From positions 1,488,001 to 1,552,000 of the forward strand of contig JAADJJ010000001.1 of assembly GCA_010092695.1 (NCBI GenBank): 64,000 bases of DNA, in the 5' to 3' direction. Position 1 is the first letter of the stretch. Each line of letters begins with the position of its first letter. Below the pieces are notes generated by a model. It was not told the DNA's origin. It made no database searches and was given only the letters and a program-made list of their open reading frames with translations. Positions 57,753 through 64,000 of this stretch are shown here, piece after piece. The translations under genes and the position numbers were made by a program. The DNA comes from Enterobacteriaceae bacterium 4M9 (GTDB lineage: Bacteria > Pseudomonadota > Gammaproteobacteria > Enterobacterales > Enterobacteriaceae).

Positions 57753-59414
57753 TCAGGCAGCCAGCAGTTCTTTGGCGTTTGCCAGCGCGTGGCGCGTGAC
57801 TTCGCTACCACCAAGCAGACGCGCCAGCTCCTGCAGCCGTGCACGTTTATCCAACGGTTGCATGCGGGTTTCAGTCATTTCACCATCAGTTTCTTTGCTG
57901 ACAAAGAAATGCTGATGCCCACAGCCGGCAACTTGTGGCAAATGAGTGACGCACATCACCTGAGTGGATTCTCCTAACTGGCGCAGCATCTTGCCGACGA
58001 CGGCGGCCGTCGGGCCACTGATCCCCACATCCACTTCATCGAAAATCAGTGCTGGTGTTTCCATTTTCCGTGCCGTAATGACCTGTATAGCCAGTGCGAT
58101 ACGCGACAGCTCACCGCCGGAGGCGACTTTTGCCAACGGCTGAAGAGGCTGACCTGGGTTAGTGCACACATAAAATTCAATGCGGTCACCGCCTTCTGCA
58201 GTGAGGTGGTTCTCGTTAAAGCTCACGTCAATGTTCAGTTGCCCGTGTGGCATAGAAAGTGAGTGCATACTTTCGGTAATCAGTTGTGCCAGTTCGCGTG
58301 CGCTGGCAACACGGCTTTCATGCAGCTGATGCGCGATTTCCTGAGCCTGCTGGTGATGGCGTGCCACGGCCTGCATCAGGGCTTCCTGATCGTCAGCCTG
58401 CGAGTCAATCAGACCTTGTTCATCAAGCATCTGTTGGTGCAGGGCAGGTAAGGCTTCTGGTGCGATATGGTGCTTGCGCGCCAGCGAGATTTGTCGCGAA
58501 ATTCGCTGCTCCAGTTCATACAGGCGGTTTGGGTCGAGATCCATACGCTCACAATAGTGGCGCAACTCATCGCTGGCTTCGCTTATCTGAATGGCCGCTT
58601 CTTCCAGCATGTTAAGGATGCCAGAGAGTTTGTCGTCCATGCCCACCAGTTCAGTGACCAGGTGGCGCACGCTGTAAAGCTGGCTCTGGAGGTTGTTTTC
58701 TTCTCCGTCAGCGAGGATATCGAGGGCCTGCTGGCTGGTAGACAGCAGTTGCCCGCTGTTTGCCAGGCGCTTGTACTCTTCATCGATTTGCTCAAACTCA
58801 CCGGCGCGCGGGGCAAATTCGTTGAGTTCTTTTAGCTGATAATGCAGAAGCTCTGCGCGAGCGGCACGCTCCTGGCTTTGCTGTTGATGGCTGGCTAAAT
58901 CGCGACAGCTCTGGTGCCATTGTTTATAGCGTTCTGCCATTGCTTCAAGCAGAACGTTGTCGCCTGCATAGCCGTCGACCAGGCTTTTCTGATGCTCAGG
59001 GCGCAGTAATTGCTGGTGTGCATGTTGCCCGTGGATTTGAATCAGCAGTTGGCCGAGGTCGCGTAGCTGGGACAGGGGCACCGCAGTGCCGTTGATAAAG
59101 CCGCGTGAGCGCCCGTCGGCATTGATAGAGCGGCGTAGCAGGCACTCACTTGCATCTTCAAGCTCGTTTTCTTCCAGCCAGCGACGAGCTGCGGGGGTAT
59201 CTTTCAACGAGAAGCGGGCGCAGAGGTCGGCACGAGCGGCACCTGGCCGCACCATTTCAGCCTCAGCGCGGCCGCCCAGACACAGCCCCAGCGCATCAAT
59301 TGCGATGGACTTACCCGCGCCAGTCTCGCCAGTGATAGCCGTCATGCCTTTCTGAAAGTCGATTTCCAGCTCGCGAACGATAGCAAAGTTGCTGATTGTG
59401 AGTTGTGCCAGCAT
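57753..59414 (-). CDS. recN: DNA repair protein RecN
   Basis: RecN is an SMC-like ATPase for double-strand break repair, and SOS-induced. The product is 553 residues, as in E. coli. MLAQLTISNFAIVRELEIDF and Walker A GETGAGKS (about 30) lead into the coiled-coil arms. The signature VASGGELSRIALAI (about 435) and Walker B LIFDEVDVGISG (about 465) are intact. The end ANAKELLAA is the ClpXP degradation tag seen in E. coli. The frame extends two codons beyond ATG 59414. Three LexA boxes lie upstream. Confidence 0.98.
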   Translation of the reverse strand: MLAQLTISNFAIVRELEIDFQKGMTAITGETGAGKSIAIDALGLCLGGRAEAEMVRPGAARADLCARFSLKDTPAARRWLEENELEDASECLLRRSINADGRSRGFINGTAVPLSQLRDLGQLLIQIHGQHAHQQLLRPEHQKSLVDGYAGDNVLLEAMAERYKQWHQSCRDLASHQQQSQERAARAELLHYQLKELNEFAPRAGEFEQIDEEYKRLANSGQLLSTSQQALDILADGEENNLQSQLYSVRHLVTELVGMDDKLSGILNMLEEAAIQISEASDELRHYCERMDLDPNRLYELEQRISRQISLARKHHIAPEALPALHQQMLDEQGLIDSQADDQEALMQAVARHHQQAQEIAHQLHESRVASARELAQLITESMHSLSMPHGQLNIDVSFNENHLTAEGGDRIEFYVCTNPGQPLQPLAKVASGGELSRIALAIQVITARKMETPALIFDEVDVGISGPTAAVVGKMLRQLGESTQVMCVTHLPQVAGCGHQHFFVSKETDGEMTETRMQPLDKRARLQELARLLGGSEVTRHALANAKELLAA

Positions 59415-59424
59415 AGCCACTCTC

Positions 59425-59480
59425 CTGTATGAAATGTCAGGGCTGTGTTTTTACACAGTATATACTGGCATTTTATACAG
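59425..59480 (-). promoter_or_regulatory. Three LexA (SOS) boxes of recN
   Basis: CTGT-N8-ACAG type sites occur at 59425-59440 (ending TCAG), 59443-59458 (perfect) and 59465-59480 (CTGG...ACAG). The multiple boxes match the tight SOS control of recN. Confidence 0.9.
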
Positions 59481-59500
59481 TAAAGCGGCAAAGTGCGTTT

Positions 59501-60379
59501 TTAGAACAATTTTTTCGACCAGCCCAGCTTGGAGCTTAAGGTATTAAAGTAGCTGTAATCTTTAGGATGAATCAGGCTGAGGTGGTAGTCGCAGCGCTGG
59601 ATTAATACGTCTTCGCCTTCCTGGATTGGCAAAGCAATCTGGCTGTCGCAACTGATTTCAAGGTCGCTGCGCATGTGTGAGAAGCGCAGACGAATTGTGC
59701 TGCGGCTGTCGATGACCAGTGGGCGTGCGGAAAGCGTGTGGGGGAACATTGGCACTAGCGCAATGGCATCGAGCGAAGGTGTTAAAATTGGGCCACCTGC
59801 CGACAGGGAATAAGCGGTGGAGCCCGTCGGTGTGGAGATGATGAGTCCGTCTGAGCGCTGAGAAAACGCGAAGCGCTCGTCAATATAGACCTCAAACTCA
59901 ATCATGTGCGCGACTTTGCCAGGGTGAAGCACAACTTCGTTAATGGCTGTGCTCATGCGCGTCTGGCTGTCACGCCGGCACACCTGTGCCTCCAGCAAAA
60001 AGCGCTGTTCGGTTATGTAGTGGCCTTCCAGCACATCGGCGAGCTGTTGTTGGGCGTTGTCCGGGTCGAGGTCGGTCAGGAAGCCGAGATTACCACGGTT
60101 GATGCCGATAACTTTGATGTCATAACGCGCCAGCACCCGTGCCGCACCCAGCATGTTACCATCCCCCCCCACAACAACCGCGAGGTCCGCCTGCTGGCCA
60201 ATTTCTGCCAGCGTGCCGGTTTTGACCTGCTTAAGCTGTAGCTCCTGGGCGATTTGCTGCTCGACAATAACGTCATAGCCCGCATCACTCAGCCAGCGCC
60301 ACAGCATTTCGTGCGTTGTTAATGCAGTAGGATGGCGTGGATGCCCGACAATACCGATACAGTTGAAATGTTTGTTCAT
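59501..60379 (-). CDS. nadK: NAD kinase
   Basis: NadK phosphorylates NAD to NADP. It is 292 residues, as in E. coli. The motif VVVGGDGNMLGAARV (about residue 70) is the family's GGDG motif; TPTGSTAYSLSAGGPIL (about 175) completes the site. The start MNKHFNCIGIVGHPRHPTAL follows CCAGGAAAA. It diverges from grpE. Confidence 0.98.
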   Translation of the reverse strand: MNKHFNCIGIVGHPRHPTALTTHEMLWRWLSDAGYDVIVEQQIAQELQLKQVKTGTLAEIGQQADLAVVVGGDGNMLGAARVLARYDIKVIGINRGNLGFLTDLDPDNAQQQLADVLEGHYITEQRFLLEAQVCRRDSQTRMSTAINEVVLHPGKVAHMIEFEVYIDERFAFSQRSDGLIISTPTGSTAYSLSAGGPILTPSLDAIALVPMFPHTLSARPLVIDSRSTIRLRFSHMRSDLEISCDSQIALPIQEGEDVLIQRCDYHLSLIHPKDYSYFNTLSSKLGWSKKLF

Positions 60380-60432
60380 TTTTCCTGGTGGTCCTTATAA
60401 CTGGGCGCATGTTCCACAATATGCCAGGTTCC

Positions 60433-60460
60433 CTTGAATCCCGGAAACTGATCCCCATAA
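60433..60460 (+). promoter_or_regulatory. Sigma-32 heat-shock promoter of grpE
   Basis: CTTGAA (60433-60438) and CCCCATAA (60453-60460) are separated by 14 bases. This matches the sigma-32 consensus CTTGAAA and CCCCATNT, 46 bases before grpE. Confidence 0.88.
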
Positions 60461-60505
60461 TAAGCGAATCTGAGAGATGAAAGCTAAAGAAACGCGGAGA
60501 TTTTC

Positions 60506-61090
60506 ATGAGTAGTAAAGAACAGAAGCAGACGGAAGAGCAAGTCTCTGATGAGCGCACCACGGATCAGCACGAAGAAGTGGAAGTGGTTGATACCGCTGT
60601 TGAGGTCGACGCACGCGATGAACGTATCGCTAACCTTGAAGTGCAGTTAGCCGAAGTCCAGGAGCGCGAGCGCGATGCGCTGCTGCGCGCGAAGGCTGAA
60701 ATGGATAACTTGCGCCGCCGTACTGAACAGGACGTGGAAAAAGCGCACAAGTTCGCGCTGGAGAAGTTCGTTAATGAACTGCTGCCAGTGCTGGACAGCC
60801 TCGACAGGGCGCTGGAAGTTGCCGATAAAGACGGTGCTGGCATGGCTGCAATGATTGAAGGCATTGAGCTGACCCGCAAGTCAATGCTGGATGTGGTGCG
60901 TAAGTTCGGTGTTGAAGTGGTCGGCGACATTAACGTGCCGTTTAACCCGGACGTGCATCAGGCTATTGCAATGGTAGAGTCAGATGAGGTTTCACCAAAT
61001 CATGTGCTGATGGTGATGCAAAAGGGCTATACCCTCAATGGCCGCACCATTCGCGCAGCGATGGTGTCGGTTGCTAAAACCAAAGGCTAA
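60506..61090 (+). CDS. grpE: Nucleotide exchange factor GrpE
   Basis: GrpE releases ADP from DnaK. The product is 194 residues (E. coli 197). The charged N-terminal tail leads into a long coiled-coil (DALLRAKAEMDNLRRRTEQD) and four-helix bundle. The C-terminal beta domain has PFNPDVHQAIAMVESDEVSP and the end VLMVMQKGYTLNGRTIRAAM. It is heat-shock controlled by the promoter upstream. Confidence 0.98.
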   Translation: MSSKEQKQTEEQVSDERTTDQHEEVEVVDTAVEVDARDERIANLEVQLAEVQERERDALLRAKAEMDNLRRRTEQDVEKAHKFALEKFVNELLPVLDSLDRALEVADKDGAGMAAMIEGIELTRKSMLDVVRKFGVEVVGDINVPFNPDVHQAIAMVESDEVSPNHVLMVMQKGYTLNGRTIRAAMVSVAKTKG

Positions 61091-61098
61091 TGCCTTCT

Positions 61099-61126
61099 GG
61101 CCCCTCGGCCTGAGGGGCCTTCGCTT
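61099..61126 (+). terminator. Terminator after grpE
   Basis: GGCCCCTC/GAGGGGCC with a 5-base loop, then TTCGCTTTT. The U tract is interrupted. Confidence 0.75.
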
Positions 61127-62413
61127 TTACCCACCCACGCTTTCGCGCAGCGGCTTCACCGGCAGGATTTGTACCTGCTTAATCATATTTTCCTGCACGT
61201 CCAGAATATCAATATCGTATTGCCTGATGCGCACTCGCGTACCGGCCACCGGGATTTCTTCCAGTTCTTCAAGAATCATGCCGTTCACCGTGCGGGCCTC
61301 GTCTTCCGGCAGCGTCCAGTTAAAGGCCTTGTTGATTTCACGCACGCTGGCGCCGCCTTCGATGATGACCGAGCCGTCATTCTGTGGACGGACTTCCTCG
61401 GCAAGCGTAGGTGACATGGAAGTGGTGAAATCCCCGACAATCTCTTCAAGAATATCCTCGACCGTGACCAGCCCCTTAATATCGCCGTATTCATCTACGA
61501 TAAGTCCGACTTTCTTTTTATTACGCTGAAATTTCACCAGTTGGACGCTCAGCGGCGTGCCTTCAGGCACGTAATAGATTTCATCGGCGGCGCGTAGCAC
61601 CACTTCTTTGGTGAACTCCTGCTTCTCTGACATCAGCCGCCATGCTTCGCGCACGCGTAGCATGCCGATGGCATCGTCGAGCGATTCACGATACAGCACA
61701 ATGCGGCTGTGGGGCGAGCTACGAAGCTGGCGTTCGATGGATTTCCAGTCATCGTTGATATCAATGCCGACAATGTCGCTGCGCGGGATCATGATGTCGT
61801 CAACGCTGACTTTTTCTAAGTCCAGCACCGACAGCAACATGTCCTGGTTGCGGCGCGAAATCTGCGAGCGTGACTCGTTGACCAGCGTGCGCAGTTCGTC
61901 TTTGCTAAGAGCACTGCTGATGGTGACGTCCGTTTTGATGCCCATCAGGCGCATCAGAATGCGGGTAATAAAGTTAAGCAGCCATACCAGCGGCATCATC
62001 AGTATCTGTAGCGGTGCCAGCAGCATGCTGCTGGGATAAGCCACTTTTTCCGGATAGAGCGCGGCAATGGTTTTTGGCAGCACTTCAGCAAAGACCAGCA
62101 CGACAAAGGTCAGTACACCGGTGGCAATGGCCACACCGGCATCGCCGTAAAGACGTATCCCGACAATAGTTGCCAGCGCCGAGGCGAGGATGTTGACGAG
62201 GTTATTGCCGATAAGCACAAGGCTAATCAGGCGGTCAGGCTTACGCAGCAGTTTTTCCACCCGGCGGGCAGCGCGGTTGCCCTGGCGCGACAGGTGACGC
62301 AGGCGGTAGCGGTTGAGTGTCATCATTCCGGTTTCTGAACCGGAGAAATAGGCGGAAATCACCACCATGACGATCAGCGTAACGATCAGCGTGGTGGTCG
62401 ATATGTGTTCCAA
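61127..62413 (-). CDS. yfjD: HlyC/CorC family transporter (YfjD/CorE)
   Basis: This is an inner-membrane protein of the CNNM/CorC type (DUF21-CBS-CorC), related to magnesium and cobalt transport. It is 428 residues. TTG 62413 has AAGGA 7 bases upstream and gives MEHISTTTLIVTLIVMVVIS. The DUF21 part contains three to four membrane segments (residues 1-150). CBS domains follow (LEKVSVDDIMIPRSDIVGID; VDEYGDIKGLVTVEDILEEI). The C-terminal CorC domain ends KPLRESVGG. It follows ypjD by 24 bases. Confidence 0.95.
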   Translation of the reverse strand: MEHISTTTLIVTLIVMVVISAYFSGSETGMMTLNRYRLRHLSRQGNRAARRVEKLLRKPDRLISLVLIGNNLVNILASALATIVGIRLYGDAGVAIATGVLTFVVLVFAEVLPKTIAALYPEKVAYPSSMLLAPLQILMMPLVWLLNFITRILMRLMGIKTDVTISSALSKDELRTLVNESRSQISRRNQDMLLSVLDLEKVSVDDIMIPRSDIVGIDINDDWKSIERQLRSSPHSRIVLYRESLDDAIGMLRVREAWRLMSEKQEFTKEVVLRAADEIYYVPEGTPLSVQLVKFQRNKKKVGLIVDEYGDIKGLVTVEDILEEIVGDFTTSMSPTLAEEVRPQNDGSVIIEGGASVREINKAFNWTLPEDEARTVNGMILEELEEIPVAGTRVRIRQYDIDILDVQENMIKQVQILPVKPLRESVGG

Positions 62414-62437
62414 CGAGATGTCCTTTGAGAGCGTGAA

Positions 62438-63226
62438 TTAACTGAGAATTTGCTGAAGTACCCGGCTGCCAAAGTAGGCGAGTGTTAACAGCAGTGCGCC
62501 AGCGCAGTTGAACCACACCACGCGACGACCGCGCCACCCTTCATGATAGTGGCCCCACAGCAGAATGACATACACAAACCAGGCGAGAATGGAGAGAACC
62601 GCTTTATCCAGGTTCTCAAGGTTAAAGAGGTTTTTCAGATAAAACAGGCCGGTGCAGAGTGTGAGCGTGAGCAACACCACGCCAACCTGAGTGATGTGAA
62701 ACATTTTACGCTCAATGCTCATCAGTGGCGGCATGTCGCTGCTAAAAGCGAGGCGTTTGTTCTTAAGCTGATAGTCAATCCACGCCAGTTGCAGCGCGTA
62801 CAGCGCGGCAATAATCAGCGTGGCGTAAGCAAAAAGCGACAGCCCGATATGCACCATCATGCCCGGCGTTTCTTCAAGGTGCGTGATGTAGGCGTTGGGC
62901 ATAAAGGTGGCCAGTGCGAGGTTAATCAGCGCAAAGGCATACACCACCGGCAGCAGTACCCAGCCGCGGTTGCGTGAAGCGACAATGGTCATGACAGCAC
63001 AGATAAGCAGGCTTACCAGCGAGCCCACGTTTAGCAGGCTCAGGTTCTGCCCGCCGTCGGCGGTAAAGATACGTCCCCACAGCGCCACACCGTGGCTGAT
63101 AAGTGCAATCAGTGCACAAATCAGTGCAAAGCGTCGCCAGCCGCTGTTCTTGCGCAACAGGCCAGGTACGATCAGCGCCAGGCTGACGGAATATGCGACG
63201 AGCGCAATAAGTGCAAAAACAGGCAT
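62438..63226 (-). CDS. ypjD: YpjD inner-membrane protein (cytochrome c assembly family)
   Basis: The product is 262 residues with about eight membrane segments (MPVFALIALVAYSVSLALIV; LPVVYAFALINLALATFM; TLIIAALYALQLAWIDYQL). It belongs to the CcmC/CcsA-like family, and HYHEGWRGRRV retains family histidines. The precise role is unknown. The frame is open to 63325, but ATG 63226 gives the family start. It diverges from ffh. Confidence 0.92.
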   Translation of the reverse strand: MPVFALIALVAYSVSLALIVPGLLRKNSGWRRFALICALIALISHGVALWGRIFTADGGQNLSLLNVGSLVSLLICAVMTIVASRNRGWVLLPVVYAFALINLALATFMPNAYITHLEETPGMMVHIGLSLFAYATLIIAALYALQLAWIDYQLKNKRLAFSSDMPPLMSIERKMFHITQVGVVLLTLTLCTGLFYLKNLFNLENLDKAVLSILAWFVYVILLWGHYHEGWRGRRVVWFNCAGALLLTLAYFGSRVLQQILS

Positions 63227-63394
63227 ATGCAGGTGTCGTTTATGTGCGTAATTAAGAGGCAAGCAGTATAACGTTACGCGCTGTCTGGTCCAACCGTTGC
63301 TTGCATCACATAGCGGCGGCATCATGATATACTCTGCGCTAATTTGAATTGCGTCGCTGCGGCGGCCTTAAGTCATCACCTCAGGCAAGAAACT

Positions 63395-64000
63395 ATGTTT
63401 GATAATTTAACTGACCGACTATCGCGCACGCTACGCAATATCAGCGGCCGCGGACGCCTTACTGAAGACAACATCAAAGACACGCTGCGCGAAGTGCGTA
63501 TGGCGTTGCTGGAGGCAGACGTTGCGCTGCCCGTCGTGCGTGATTTTATCAACCGCGTAAAAGAAAAAGCGGTAGGTCACGAGGTCAATAAGAGCCTGAC
63601 GCCGGGTCAGGAGTTCGTGAAAATCGTGCGCGACGAACTCGTCTCGGCGATGGGCGAAGAGAACAATGCGCTAAACCTGGCCGCACAGCCGCCGGCGGTA
63701 GTGCTGATGGCCGGCTTGCAGGGTGCAGGTAAAACCACCAGCGTCGGTAAGCTTGGTAAATTCCTGCGTGAAAAGCACAAGAAAAAAGTGATAGTCGTTT
63801 CGGCGGACGTGTATCGCCCGGCGGCTATCAAACAGCTGGAAACGCTGGCCCAGCAAGTGGGCGTGGATTTCTTCCCGTCTGACGTGAGCCAGAGTCCGGT
63901 AGACATTGTGAATGCGGCGCTCAAGGAAGCGAAGCTTAAGTTTTACGATGTGCTGCTGGTGGATACCGCCGGTCGTCTGCACGTCGATGAAGCGATGATG
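63395..64000 (+). CDS. ffh: Signal recognition particle protein Ffh (partial, runs off the right edge)
   Basis: Ffh binds 4.5S RNA and signal sequences of membrane proteins and delivers ribosomes to FtsY. The first 202 codons are present. The N domain MFDNLTDRLSRTLRNISGRG is followed by the G domain: GLQGAGKTTS (G1, about residue 106), DVYRPAA (about 137), and DTAGRLH (G3, about 190). The ATG follows GCAAGAAACT. The remaining G and M domains lie outside the window. Confidence 0.97.
   Translation, partial: MFDNLTDRLSRTLRNISGRGRLTEDNIKDTLREVRMALLEADVALPVVRDFINRVKEKAVGHEVNKSLTPGQEFVKIVRDELVSAMGEENNALNLAAQPPAVVLMAGLQGAGKTTSVGKLGKFLREKHKKKVIVVSADVYRPAAIKQLETLAQQVGVDFFPSDVSQSPVDIVNAALKEAKLKFYDVLLVDTAGRLHVDEAMM

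Overview
The window is chromosomal DNA of a member of the Enterobacteriaceae. The evidence is close gene-by-gene agreement with Escherichia/Salmonella families (AroL, ProVWX, NrdHIEF, AlaE, StpA, SsrA, SmpB, RecN, GrpE, Ffh) and an unbroken E. coli-like order nrdHIEF-ygaM-ygaC-alaE-stpA ... ssrA-smpB-ratAB-bamE-recN-nadK-grpE-corE-ypjD-ffh. The genus cannot be fixed from sequence alone.

Layout. (1) 1-3563: yaiI, a decayed DUF2076 gene, aroL with TyrR-type boxes, aroM and ppnP. In E. coli K-12 this block lies far from proX and carries yaiA between aroL and aroM; here yaiA is missing and ppnP abuts proX, so a rearrangement breakpoint lies near 3.57 kb. (2) 3584-11258: the proVWX osmoprotectant ABC transporter (ProW with an expanded 15-residue repeat at its N terminus) and the nrdHIEF class Ib ribonucleotide reductase operon with two NrdR boxes. 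(3) 11560-15990: ygaM, ygaC, alaE, a DUF2623 gene, stpA, a yodC-like gene and a single flagellin gene with a sigma-28 promoter, at the position where Salmonella carries fljB but with no Hin invertase or FljA. (4) 16736-41522: a complete type VI secretion system, tssA-B-C-hcp-E-F-G-H-vgrG-[DUF2169/pentapeptide, pentapeptide, DUF3540, DUF4150 PAAR-like]-tssJ-K-L-M plus one unknown small gene, flanked by a divergent DUF2285 regulator. (5) 41677-44708: an AIDA/MisL-type autotransporter adhesin. (6) 45409-54920: a P4-type phage satellite next to ssrA. It has an integrase, one AT-rich cargo gene, cos, psu, a delta/ogr gene, sid, an ori1-like iteron cluster, vis, the P4 RNA-based immunity region, kil, epsilon, ORF151, ORF106 and the alpha replication gene. 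(7) 54964-64000: ssrA (tmRNA) and the conserved smpB-to-ffh block; ffh runs off the right edge.

How it works together. The T6SS genes encode baseplate, sheath, tube, membrane complex, recycling ATPase and an adaptor/spike-tip module, but no recognisable toxin-immunity pair. The satellite keeps its helper-exploitation genes (sid, psu, delta), cos and origin, but its alpha gene is fused in frame, at about residue 646, to the C-terminal part of a DUF3313 lipoprotein-family gene. The origin-binding domain is therefore lost and the distal att end cannot be found. The satellite is probably a stranded, deletion-bearing element.

The best candidate for an undescribed system is the 446-residue protein encoded at 52289-53632. 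It lies between int and cos/psu, the place where P4-like satellites are known to carry varied antiphage genes. It is AT-rich, sits directly behind int, and ends in a hydrophobic glycine-rich segment. I do not recognise its family.
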